From Spirochaetota bacterium (GTDB lineage: Bacteria > Spirochaetota > Spirochaetia > Treponematales > UBA12059), in NCBI GenBank assembly GCA_026398615.1, contig JAPLSN010000014.1, positions 95,014 through 159,013 on the forward strand: a DNA stretch of 64,000 nt, given 5' to 3'. A program made the position numbers and the translations under genes. The number at the start of each line of letters is the position of its first letter. Positions within the stretch are counted from its first letter, which is position 1. This document shows positions 27,646 through 35,725 of this stretch, one piece after another. Under the pieces are notes generated by a model. It was not told the DNA's origin, made no database searches, and was given only the letters and a program-made list of their open reading frames with translations.

Positions 27646-28317
27646 ATGCGCGAAGCTTTCGGGCTCCTCCTCTCGGGCGACCGCGAAACCTGGCACATCG
27701 TCTGGCTTTCGGTGCGCTTCTCCCTGTTCTCCACGCTCTTCTCCGCGGCGCCGGGCATCGCGCTCGGCGCCGCCCTGGCCTCCCGCCCCTTTCGCGGGCG
27801 GCGTTTCCTTGCAGCGGCGCTCAATGCGCTCACGGCCCTTCCCACGGTGGTCGTGGGCCTCTTCGCCTACTCGCTGGTCACGCGTTCGGGTCCTCTCGGA
27901 TTCACTGGTTTCCTTTTCGCGCCCGGCGGTGTCATCCTCGGCCAGTCCCTGCTCGCCCTGCCCGTCGTCGCCGCCCTGACCTACACGGGCCTCGCCCGCC
28001 TCGATCCCCGCTTCCGTGAAACGCTCGTCACCCTCGGAGCCGGCCGCGGCCGACGCTTCCTCGCCACCCTGCGCGAAGCGCGTCCCGTCCTCATCGCGGC
28101 GATCGTCGCCGCTTTCGGCCGCGTCACTGGCGAGGTCGGCGTGTCCATGATGCTCGGCGGCAACATCCGCTGGTCGACGCGGACCATGACAACCGCGATC
28201 GCCCTCGACGCCGCCAAGGGAGATTTCGAGCGGGCCCTCTCGCTCGGCCTCGTCCTCCTCGTCCTGGCCCTCGGCGTGAACGTCGCCCTGCACGCCATCG
28301 CGCCCGATGAACGCTGA
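27646..28317 (+). CDS. tupB: Tungstate ABC transporter permease
   Basis: 223 residues, about five membrane helices, with the ABC permease coupling motif EARPVLIAAIVAAFGRVTGEVG. It starts 22 bp after tupA, and its end overlaps tupC by 11 bp. The ATG at 27646 is preferred to the GTG at 27640 on ribosome-site spacing. Confidence 0.92.
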   Translation: MREAFGLLLSGDRETWHIVWLSVRFSLFSTLFSAAPGIALGAALASRPFRGRRFLAAALNALTALPTVVVGLFAYSLVTRSGPLGFTGFLFAPGGVILGQSLLALPVVAALTYTGLARLDPRFRETLVTLGAGRGRRFLATLREARPVLIAAIVAAFGRVTGEVGVSMMLGGNIRWSTRTMTTAIALDAAKGDFERALSLGLVLLVLALGVNVALHAIAPDER

Positions 28318-29005
28318 TCCCCGCGCAAACGCGCCGACGCCCGCCCCGACCCTCTATGCTTGCCACGGTCTGGTTCTCGGATACGGAGGTCTGCCCGTCC
28401 TGCGCGTCGATGGCTTCGCGCTCCGCGAGGGTGAGCGGCTCGCGATCGTCGGACCGAACGGGTCGGGCAAGACAACCTTCCTCAAGTCCCTGAACGGGCT
28501 CGTTTCGCCCCTCTCCGGCGAGCTCCTCTTTCGCGGAGAGGGCGTGGGATCCTCGCGCGCGCTCCGACTCGGAAGCGCCTACCTGCACCAGTCGCCCTAC
28601 CTTTTCGCGGGGACAGTATCGTACAACGCGTCATTCGCCCTCCTCGCGCGTGGCGTCCCCCGGGCGGAACGCGACGAAGCGGCGGAACGGGCCCTCGCGC
28701 GGCTCGGCCTTTCGGGCTTCGGTCGACGCCCGAGTCGCAGGCTTTCCGGCGGAGAGGCCCAACGCGTTGCTCTCGCCCGCGTCATCGCGTCGGGAGCCCG
28801 GGTGCTCCTCCTCGATGAGCCTACCGCGAGCGCGGACGCCCCTTCCGCGGAGATCATCGCCCGCGTCCTCATCGAGGAAGCGGAATCCGGGATAACCATC
28901 GTCTTCAGCACCCACGATCGGAAGCTCGAAAGATCGATAGCGACGAGAACCCTGTCCCTGGCGGACGGGATCGCCTGCCCGGGCCCCCTCGAGGAGCATC
29001 CATGA
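28307..29005 (+). CDS. tupC: Tungstate ABC transporter ATP-binding protein
   Basis: 232 residues. Walker A GPNGSGKTT, Q-loop in YLHQSPYLF, signature LSGGEAQRVAL, Walker B VLLLDEPTASAD and the H-loop STHD are all intact. Energises TupB. The stop overlaps the moeA start (ATGA). Confidence 0.92.
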   Translation: MNADPRANAPTPAPTLYACHGLVLGYGGLPVLRVDGFALREGERLAIVGPNGSGKTTFLKSLNGLVSPLSGELLFRGEGVGSSRALRLGSAYLHQSPYLFAGTVSYNASFALLARGVPRAERDEAAERALARLGLSGFGRRPSRRLSGGEAQRVALARVIASGARVLLLDEPTASADAPSAEIIARVLIEEAESGITIVFSTHDRKLERSIATRTLSLADGIACPGPLEEHP

Positions 29006-30216
29006 CGGACACGCCCATCCATCCCGACGAGGCGGTCCGCCTTGTCCTCGAAGCGGTTCCCCGCGCCATGACCGAGGAGGTCCCGCTCGCCGATGCCCTC
29101 GGCCGCGCCCTTCCGGAACCGCTGCCCGCCCTCGTCGACCAGCCGCCCTTCGACAAGTCGGCGATGGACGGCTTCGCCCACGGTCCCGCGGCGACGTCCG
29201 CCGAAGCCGGTCCCTGGCGCGTCGTCGAACTGCTCGCGGCGGGCTCCGCGCCGACCCGTACCCTCGGCCCCCGGGAATGTTCGCGCATCATGACCGGCGC
29301 GCCCCTCCCGCCGGGTGCTTCGGGCGTGCAACGCGTCGAATGGACGCGCACGGACAGCGACGGCACGGCGCTCGTCCTCTTCGAACGATCAGAGACTGCA
29401 TCGAATGTCATCCTGCGCGGCGAGAACCAGCGCGCGGGCGACACGCTTCTGGGGCCCCGCCTCCTGGAACCCCAGGACATCGGCATCCTCGCATCGTCCG
29501 GCTACGCGCGCGTTCGCGTCGCACGCCGTCCCATCGTCGGCGTGGTCTCGACGGGCGACGAAATCGTCGAACCGGGCAAGCCCCTCGGTCCGGCTTCTAT
29601 CTACGATTCCAACGGCCCCCAGCTCGCCGCCCAGGCCCGCATGGCCGGCTGCGAAGTCCGTTCATACGGCATCCACCGCGACGACGAAACCGCGCTCCGG
29701 GACGTCCTCGGGAGGGCGCACGACGAGTGCGACGTCATTCTCGTTTCCGGCGGCGTCTCGATGGGCGACTTCGACCACGTGCCGAAAGCCCTCGCGGCCG
29801 TCGGATTCGCCTGCGTCTTCCACGGCCTCGCGATGCGGCCGGGCAAGCCCACTTTCTTCGGCCGTTCGGGAAAAAAGACCGCCTTCGGCCTGCCCGGGAA
29901 CCCCGTTTCCACGTTCGTGAACTTCGAAGTCCTCGTGCGGGTTCATCTTTTCGCGCGCATGGGACTTTCGTATTTCCCGCGAACCGTCCGCGCCCGGCTC
30001 GCCGAGCCCCTCGCGCGGAAGGGTTTCGACCGAGTCGAATTCCTGCCCGCACGCCTCGAGACGGCAAAGGAGGGGATGCTCGTTCGTCCCCTGCGCTACC
30101 ACGGATCCTCGATGCTCGCGATCCTCGCGGAGGCCGACTGCATCCTGCGCATGGAACCCGGCGCGGAACGCGTCGGGCAAGGGGAGGTCGTCGATGCTCG
30201 ACTCCTGCGGTCGTGA
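29002..30216 (+). CDS. moeA: Molybdopterin/tungstopterin molybdenumtransferase MoeA
   Basis: 404 residues, full length, single-domain set. FDKSAMDGFA (about 50-59) and VVSTGDEIVEPG (180s) are MoeA hallmarks, with ILVSGGVSMGDFDHV and FGLPGNPVS later. Inserts the metal into adenylylated pterin delivered by MogA. It overlaps tupC by 4 bp and moaA by 23 bp. Confidence 0.94.
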   Translation: MTDTPIHPDEAVRLVLEAVPRAMTEEVPLADALGRALPEPLPALVDQPPFDKSAMDGFAHGPAATSAEAGPWRVVELLAAGSAPTRTLGPRECSRIMTGAPLPPGASGVQRVEWTRTDSDGTALVLFERSETASNVILRGENQRAGDTLLGPRLLEPQDIGILASSGYARVRVARRPIVGVVSTGDEIVEPGKPLGPASIYDSNGPQLAAQARMAGCEVRSYGIHRDDETALRDVLGRAHDECDVILVSGGVSMGDFDHVPKALAAVGFACVFHGLAMRPGKPTFFGRSGKKTAFGLPGNPVSTFVNFEVLVRVHLFARMGLSYFPRTVRARLAEPLARKGFDRVEFLPARLETAKEGMLVRPLRYHGSSMLAILAEADCILRMEPGAERVGQGEVVDARLLRS

Positions 30217-30991
30217 GATCCGCTACCTCCGCATCTCCGTCACCGACCGCTGCAATCTCCGCTGCGTCTACTGCATGCCCGTGGAAGGAGTTACCCTCCT
30301 CCGCCACGATGAGATCCTCAGTTTCGAGAAAATCGCCCTCGTCGCCCGCGCGGCGGCCGGGCTAGGCTTTCGCAAGTTCCGCCTCACGGGGGGCGAACCC
30401 CTCGCGCGGAAAGGCCTTCCCGCTCTCGTCTCGATGCTCGCCGCCGTCCCCGGCGTCGAAACCCTCGCGATGACGACGAACGGCACCCTCCTGGAGCCGG
30501 TCGCTGCCGAACTCGCGGCGCGAGGTCTGAATTCGGTCAACGTGTCCCTCGACACCCTCGATCCCGCGCGCTACCGTGAGCTCACGCGGGGCGGGGAACT
30601 CGCCGACGCCCTCGCGGGCATCGTGTCTTCCCGCGAGGCAGGCCTCCCCGTCAAGCTCAACGTCGTCGCGCTCGAGGACTCCACCGAGAAGGAGTTTGTG
30701 GAGCTCCGGACGTACGCCGCCTCGGTCGGCGCGTCCATGCAGTTCATCGCGCGCTACCGCCTCGACGAGGAAAAGCGCGACGGCGGGGAATGGGACCGGC
30801 CCCCGCGCTGCGGCGACTGCGACCGGATCCGCCTTCTCGCGAACGGCATGCTTCGCCCCTGCCTCCACGGATCGTTCGGCGAAAAGGTCGACTTCGGCGA
30901 CATCGAGGGGAGCATCCGCCGTGCCGTTGCCCGGAAGCCCGTACACGGGCACGCTTGCGCCGACCTCGAGATCGGACAGATAGGAGGATGA
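30194..30991 (+). CDS. moaA: GTP 3',8-cyclase MoaA, unusually short
   Basis: 265 residues against a usual 320-340. The radical SAM cluster CNLRCVYC (Cys20, Cys24, Cys27), GGEP (66-69), the second cluster C-x2-C-x13-C (Cys206, Cys209, Cys223) with both Arg residues of CDRIR, and the essential C-terminal Gly-Gly are present. What is missing is about 50 residues between the barrel strand MQFIARYR and the second cluster. Catalyses the first step of pterin cofactor synthesis. The gene starts inside moeA and its stop overlaps the moaC start region; no frameshift is visible. Confidence 0.88.
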   Translation: MLDSCGREIRYLRISVTDRCNLRCVYCMPVEGVTLLRHDEILSFEKIALVARAAAGLGFRKFRLTGGEPLARKGLPALVSMLAAVPGVETLAMTTNGTLLEPVAAELAARGLNSVNVSLDTLDPARYRELTRGGELADALAGIVSSREAGLPVKLNVVALEDSTEKEFVELRTYAASVGASMQFIARYRLDEEKRDGGEWDRPPRCGDCDRIRLLANGMLRPCLHGSFGEKVDFGDIEGSIRRAVARKPVHGHACADLEIGQIGG

Positions 30992-30993
30992 TG

Positions 30994-31455
30994 ATGGATT
31001 CGAAAAGCCTGAGTCACGTCGACGAAAACGGGAAAGCCCGCATGGTGGACGTCTCGCGGAAACCCCGGGTACGCCGCACGGCACGGGCGGCGGGAAAAAT
31101 CCTCCTCGCGCCGGGTACCATCGCCCTCGTGCGCGAAAACCAGGTCGCAAAGGGCGACGTCCTCGCGGTGGCGCGCCTCGCGGGAATCATGGGCGCGAAG
31201 CGAACGAGCGAACTCATACCGCTCTGCCACAACGTCGAGATCGAACATGTCGAGGTTTCGCTCGCCCTCGTCGGGGACGGGATCGAGATCGAGGCCAGGA
31301 GCACCTGCACTGACAAGACCGGCATCGAGATGGAGGCGCTGACCGCCGTGGTCGTAGCTGCCCTCGCCGTCTGGGACATGTGCAAGGCCGTGGACAGGGA
31401 CATGAGGATCCAGGACATCCGCCTCCTCGAAAAGACCAAGGAGGAAGCGGAATGA
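30994..31455 (+). CDS. moaC: Cyclic pyranopterin monophosphate synthase MoaC
   Basis: 153 residues. Three consecutive ATGs follow AGGAGG; the third (30994) has the best 6-nt spacing. ELIPLCHNVEIEHV, TDKTGIEMEALTAV and DMCKAVDRDM hold the conserved residues, including the catalytic Lys of the last motif. Converts the MoaA product to cPMP. Confidence 0.95.
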   Translation: MDSKSLSHVDENGKARMVDVSRKPRVRRTARAAGKILLAPGTIALVRENQVAKGDVLAVARLAGIMGAKRTSELIPLCHNVEIEHVEVSLALVGDGIEIEARSTCTDKTGIEMEALTAVVVAALAVWDMCKAVDRDMRIQDIRLLEKTKEEAE

Positions 31456-31943
31456 CCCTTCCCGGCGAAGCGCACGAGTTCGAGATAGTATCGCTCAACG
31501 TGTCCGAAAGGACGGGAACGCGCAAGACGCCGGTCGCTTCGGTCAGGCTCGAGGAAGGCCGCGGCGTTTCGGGCGACGCCCATTCGGGCATCCTCGAGGA
31601 CCGGCAGGTTTCCCTCCTCGCGGTCGAGGAGATCGATGGCGCGTCGGAAACCCTGCGTAAGGGTGGTTGCGCCAATGCCGCTCCCGGCATGATGCTCAAG
31701 CCCGGGGACTTCGCCGAAAACGTGACGACCCGAGGGGTCGCGCTTCACGAGCTTCCGGTCGGCACCCGCATCGAACTCGGGGACGCCCTCGTGGAGGTAT
31801 CGAAGATAGGCAAGGAATGCCACGCCGCCTGCGAGATCCGGCGCCTCGTCGGCGACTGCGTGATGCCACGACGGGGCATTTTCGCCAGGGTGATCAGGGG
31901 CGGGGAGGTGCGCGTTGCGGATCGCGGTCGTTACCGTCTCTGA
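31452..31943 (+). CDS. MOSC-domain protein
   Basis: 163 residues. Contains GVSGDAHSG---DRQVSLL and the MOSC core IGKECHAACEI---CVMPRRGIFARVI with conserved Cys residues. MOSC domains act in molybdenum cofactor sulfuration or Moco-dependent detoxification; small stand-alone versions are common in mog operons. ATGA overlap with moaC, 29-bp overlap with mogA. Confidence 0.88.
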   Translation: MTLPGEAHEFEIVSLNVSERTGTRKTPVASVRLEEGRGVSGDAHSGILEDRQVSLLAVEEIDGASETLRKGGCANAAPGMMLKPGDFAENVTTRGVALHELPVGTRIELGDALVEVSKIGKECHAACEIRRLVGDCVMPRRGIFARVIRGGEVRVADRGRYRL

Positions 31944-32382
31944 CCGGGTTTCGGCGGGGGTCTACACCGACCGTTCCGGCCCCGCCATCGAGGAAGCCCT
32001 TCGCGCCGCGCTCCCCGTCGTCGAGATCGAGCGCGAGATCGTGCCCGACGGCGAGGAATCCGTCCTGGCGGCCCTCGCCCGGCATCCCGGCGCCGACTGG
32101 ATCGTGACGACGGGCGGCACCGGCCCCGCTCCGCGAGACCGGACCCCCGAAGCCACGCGCGCTTTCTGCGACCGCGCGATGCCCGGTATCGCCGAATACC
32201 TCCGCCTGCGCTCACTCGAAGAGACGCCGAACGCGATCTTCTCGCGCGGCGCGGCGGGCATGCGCGGCTCGCAGTACGTGGTGAATTTCCCCGGCAGCGA
32301 AAAGGCCGCCCGCCTCTGCGCGACGGTGCTTGCGCCGCTCATGGAACACGGCGCCGGCATGGCGCGCGGCGAGGGCCACTGA
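31915..32382 (+). CDS. mogA: Molybdopterin adenylyltransferase (MogA/MoaB family)
   Basis: 155 residues from a TTG with GGGGAGG 6 nt upstream. VTVSD (7-11), TTGGTGPAPRDRTPEAT (about 65-81) and the SRGAAGMRGSQYVVNFPG segment define the family. Activates the pterin with AMP for MoeA. Last gene of the operon, followed by strong hairpins. Confidence 0.92.
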   Translation: MRIAVVTVSDRVSAGVYTDRSGPAIEEALRAALPVVEIEREIVPDGEESVLAALARHPGADWIVTTGGTGPAPRDRTPEATRAFCDRAMPGIAEYLRLRSLEETPNAIFSRGAAGMRGSQYVVNFPGSEKAARLCATVLAPLMEHGAGMARGEGH

Positions 32383-32385
32383 GAG

Positions 32386-32448
32386 CGACCGGGCGACCAG
32401 CCCGAATCGGCCCTGGTCGCCCGGTCGAGACCGCCCGCCTGACGGGCG
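32386..32448 (+). terminator. Hairpins ending the tup-moe-moa operon
   Basis: A perfect 15-bp stem (32386-32400 and 32413-32427) with a 12-nt loop starts 4 bp after the mogA stop. A second 6-bp hairpin follows (32432-32448). Neither has a U-run, so it may act with Rho or as a 3' end stabiliser. Confidence 0.55.
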
Positions 32449-32516
32449 CCTGCGTTCCATGCACGACACATGGGAAGGCTCTTTCGACACCGAGTCCAGG
32501 ATGAAAACCGCCACGG

Positions 32517-32789
32517 TTACCGTCCGCGTCCAGTACGAGGCGAGGTAGTCTTCGGCCGCAGGCTCCGCAGGTAGAGCGCTTCGACCTTGGCGCGGGCCCA
32601 AGGGGTGCGGCGCAGGAACACAAGGCTGGACTTGACGCTGGGATCATGGGTGAAGCAACGAACCGGAATGCGCTCCCCCAGTTCCTCCCAGCCGTAGCGC
32701 CCCAGTAGGCGCTCCAGGATGACCTGGAGGGTCAGGCCGTGGAGCGGGTCGTTCCGGTGCGGGTCAGGAGCCTCCATATCCATGCTCAT
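32517..32789 (-). CDS. VF530 (DUF2132) family protein
   Basis: 90 residues. The core DPLHGLTLQVILERLLGRYG, IPVRCFTHDP and KSSLVFLRRTPWARAKVEALY matches the VF530 family, a small helical fold proposed to bind DNA; its function is not established. No Shine-Dalgarno is seen. A near-consensus promoter puts the mRNA start at about the first ATG (32789), suggesting leaderless translation. Confidence 0.85.
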   Translation of the reverse strand: MSMDMEAPDPHRNDPLHGLTLQVILERLLGRYGWEELGERIPVRCFTHDPSVKSSLVFLRRTPWARAKVEALYLRSLRPKTTSPRTGRGR

Positions 32790-32795
32790 TCCGTC

Positions 32796-32824
32796 AGTAT
32801 ACCTGCGGGGTCGATGCCAGTCAA
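32796..32824 (-). promoter_or_regulatory. Strong sigma-70 promoter for the VF530 gene
   Basis: On the minus strand TTGACT (32819-32824), exact 17-bp spacer, TATACT (32796-32801): five of six at both boxes. The expected start, about 7 nt downstream, coincides with the ATG at 32789. Confidence 0.65.
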
Positions 32825-32964
32825 AACTGCAAAATCCGGTTCCCGTCGGGGTCAGAGCTGCCGGAAGCCGGCCGAAAACGCCTCCAAAGCCGTTGATTGT
32901 TTGGATGGATCGGCTTTTTCGATGAAAAAAAGCGTTTTTACCGCTTGACATCGATCCTGACCCC

Positions 32965-33264
32965 TTAACCAATTTTATTTTTTGGTGTATAGTGTCGGGT
33001 GAGTGTGAGAAACTCAAGACATCGTACGTAATGTCCTTTCCTGTTGTCGACAGCTTTTCGTCCTTCCGTCCGGCGCTTTCCCGAATCGCCAACCGGAAGA
33101 CCGATGCGGCTATCAGCGTTCGCCGGAAAAGTACTTATTGCTCCGTTTGTCCGTCGCTCCGCTCAACCCTATCGCACCCGATTTCCGGAACGAAGGGAAG
33201 TGCTTATCCTGGATAAGCGGATTACAGATACCCGGACAAGTTGCCGGGTAAAGGAAGCTCACTC
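32965..33264 (+). promoter_or_regulatory. Promoter and roughly 265-nt leader of the RRM gene
   Basis: TTAACC (32965-32970), 17-bp spacer, TATAGT (32988-32993). From a start near 33000 the leader runs to 33264 with no supportable ORF. A consensus TTGACA at 32945 lacks a -10 at the right distance. Long leaders are typical of cold-inducible genes. Confidence 0.5.
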
Positions 33265-33537
33265 ATGGCCAAGAAACTCTACGTCGGAAACCTCAGCTAC
33301 AACACCTACGAGGATAGTCTCAGGACTCTCTTCTCCGCTTATGGTACGGTCACTTCCGTGAAGATCATCACCGATCGCGATACCGGCTCCTCCAAGGGTT
33401 TCGGATTCGTCGAAATGGGCACTGACGACGAAGCCCGCGCCGCCATCGCCGGAACCAACGGCCGCGAGCACGACGGTCGCCAGCTCAAGGTGAACGAGGC
33501 GATGGACAAGCCCCGCCGCGACAACGACCGCTACTGA
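33265..33537 (+). CDS. Small RRM-type RNA-binding protein
   Basis: 90 residues, a single RRM with RNP2 LYVGNL (4-9) and RNP1 KGFGFVEM (44-51), and a short Arg/Asp-rich tail (PRRDNDRY). Such single-RRM proteins occur in cyanobacteria, spirochaetes and others and are often cold-induced; they bind single-stranded RNA in the cytosol. Monocistronic, with its own promoter, long leader and terminator. Confidence 0.93.
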   Translation: MAKKLYVGNLSYNTYEDSLRTLFSAYGTVTSVKIITDRDTGSSKGFGFVEMGTDDEARAAIAGTNGREHDGRQLKVNEAMDKPRRDNDRY

Positions 33538-33561
33538 TCCATACCATTTCGGGAAACGAAA

Positions 33562-33590
33562 GGGGCCGTCCGCGAGGATGGCCCCTTTTT
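33562..33590 (+). terminator. Terminator of the RRM gene
   Basis: A 10-bp stem with one G-U pair (33562-33571 and 33576-33585), loop GCGA, followed by TTTTT. An A-rich stretch on the other side may let it act on the convergent gene too. Confidence 0.85.
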
Positions 33591-33616
33591 CATGTGAAAG
33601 GCTGCCCCGGGCGGTT

Positions 33617-35590
33617 TCAGTCGGCATCCTCGAGCGAGCGGATGAAGACCTTCCGGGCTTTCCACGCTTCGACGAGATCCTCGCGGCCGTCCCGCAGGCA
33701 GGCATCCTGCCGTTCCATTTCGGAACGAAGGGTTTCCGCTGCCTGCTTCCCGATGAAGGGCACGAGGGAATCGGCGATGCCGGGATTCCCGATGATGCCG
33801 GTCGCGCCGGCGGCCCAGTTGATCCTGCGCTTGGCAGGGATCGTCATTTCCCCGAACATGGAGGCGACAATCGCCGTCTGCGCGTCGAAGCGGCGCCTGA
33901 CGCTGTCCGCAAAAGCCTGGCCCGTCATCCTGAGCACGGATTCGCCGATCTTCGAGAGTGAAAGCCGGTCAACCAGCAATTCCCCGTACAGGAGCCAGAC
34001 GGCCGCGTAATGCGCTTCCAGGAGATCCTCGAACCTCCGGAATACGCGGGGCGAACGCCCGGGCGGCAGCGCTTCCTTCCGCCATCTCCGGGGAAACTTC
34101 CCGAAGAGGCTTTCAGGATCGGCCACGGGGGTGGCGAAATGCGTCCGCTGTTCACCCGAATCGCCATCAAGTTCGCTGACGGTGTAGGAAAAGAACGCGA
34201 GCAGGTCCTGCACGGCGAGAAAGCCTTTCTGCGCGAGTTTTGCGAGCATGATGCCGACATCGCGTTCGCGGAGTTCCTCGAGCACGAGGTAGAGCGGCAA
34301 GCCCGCAGCCGGGAGCGTTTCAGCCATCCACGCGGCGAACTTGGGCGTCGACGACAGCCGTTGCATCCGGCGCGCGAAAACCTGCACGTAGAAGACCGCA
34401 TTGATGGACTGTACGGCCAGGAAGAGGTTCCTCGTCGTCAGGGCGAGCCGCTCGAGATCGTCCGGCTTGAAGACGCGCCGGGCCAGCACGGCCAGCAAGC
34501 CTGCTTCGAACGCGGCCACCACCGTGCCGCGACCGGCTCCGGCCGCCGCCGCATAGGCGAACGCCGCCGCATACCCGCCTTGCAGCGCGTCGGAAGCCTC
34601 GCAGCCGGAGGTTTCCTTCACGGCGACCGGAACGCCGAGCAGGGATTGGAGCGAAGCGACACAGTGCTTCGCGATGCCGCCCAGGAGGGCGCTCCACCCG
34701 GTCGAAGGCGGCGCCAGGTCGCCTATCTCGGACTCGAAAAGCCAGAGCCGCGTTTCCGCCTCCCCGATGCGCAAGGTGAGCCGGAAACCGAATCCGGCCA
34801 AGGCGGCGATGGGTCCGGACGTGGAACACAGGAGGAGCCGAGTCGGGGAAAGCCGCGCCTGCCTGCCTGAAAACTCTACGCGGGCGGGGACCAGGACCGT
34901 CGCGAGCGGGTATTCCTTCGGGTCGGCGATCCTGAGCACGGCGTCGATGAATTCCCCCGGCACCGCATCGCCCTCGGGCGAACGTTCGAGTACCGCATCC
35001 ACATACGCCGTGGCCCTGTCGGGGTCGCCGAGTTCCTTGCGGATCGCGGCCTCGGCGGTCTCGTCGATCGCGATGTAGGCATCGCGGGATCCGGTCGTCA
35101 ATTTGAAGAAGACCGAATCGCACAGGGACCAGCGCAGGGCTGGGAGCGATCCTGAGCTTGCGATCTCGCAGGAGCGGATGGCCGGAGCAATGCCGTCCGT
35201 CCCGCCGGGCAGGTCGATCAGGCGCTCGAAATTTTCCGTGAAAAAACCGATAGCGGCCAGGTCAGCTCCCGTCCCCGGGGGCATGGCGCCTACGCGGGCC
35301 GCCTGGTACGCCTGCGAGAGACCTACGACCGCGGCGTCCCCGATGAGAAGTCGGGCCCCGGGCCAGGTGGTGCCGCGAAAGGCATTCACGATGACGATCC
35401 GCTTTTCGGCGGCAAACGCCCCGTCCCAGGTTTCGAACGTCACCCGCTCGCAGCCCACGGCCGCGGTTTTCCCCGCAAGGAAGGAAAAATTCCTGCCGGA
35501 AAGTTCACCGAGCAGCCACGGAAGGTCGCGCGCCGGTTCAGTCGCCTTCCGCGCGGTGAACAGGCGCTGGAAAAAACGCAGTATACCCAT
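33617..35590 (-). CDS. Unrecognised 657-residue protein
   Basis: Start taken at 35590 (MGILRFFQRLF), with GGGGGA before it. No signal peptide and no clear membrane helix. Residues about 80-130 (LLIGDAAVVGLSQAYQ then AAIGFFTENFERLI) are faintly reminiscent of the CheC/FliM-FliN superfamily, and residues 255-300 hold a beta-rich segment, but this is too weak to name. The C-terminal half is mostly helical. It stands alone between the RRM gene and the ABC exporter. The sequence is evenly coding-like with no frameshift, so it is a real gene of unknown role. Confidence 0.75.
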   Translation of the reverse strand: MGILRFFQRLFTARKATEPARDLPWLLGELSGRNFSFLAGKTAAVGCERVTFETWDGAFAAEKRIVIVNAFRGTTWPGARLLIGDAAVVGLSQAYQAARVGAMPPGTGADLAAIGFFTENFERLIDLPGGTDGIAPAIRSCEIASSGSLPALRWSLCDSVFFKLTTGSRDAYIAIDETAEAAIRKELGDPDRATAYVDAVLERSPEGDAVPGEFIDAVLRIADPKEYPLATVLVPARVEFSGRQARLSPTRLLLCSTSGPIAALAGFGFRLTLRIGEAETRLWLFESEIGDLAPPSTGWSALLGGIAKHCVASLQSLLGVPVAVKETSGCEASDALQGGYAAAFAYAAAAGAGRGTVVAAFEAGLLAVLARRVFKPDDLERLALTTRNLFLAVQSINAVFYVQVFARRMQRLSSTPKFAAWMAETLPAAGLPLYLVLEELRERDVGIMLAKLAQKGFLAVQDLLAFFSYTVSELDGDSGEQRTHFATPVADPESLFGKFPRRWRKEALPPGRSPRVFRRFEDLLEAHYAAVWLLYGELLVDRLSLSKIGESVLRMTGQAFADSVRRRFDAQTAIVASMFGEMTIPAKRRINWAAGATGIIGNPGIADSLVPFIGKQAAETLRSEMERQDACLRDGREDLVEAWKARKVFIRSLEDAD

Positions 35591-35725
35591 AATCCCCCGC
35601 AATCCGGGTTCTCGTTCCCCCGGCACTCGCTCCAAGTCTAGCGGTTTACGGCAGGGAAATCGACCCGGAAACTCGAGTTTGGAACGGTCCGCGCATCGAA
35701 CGCGGCGCCGGGCGAATCCGGGTCG

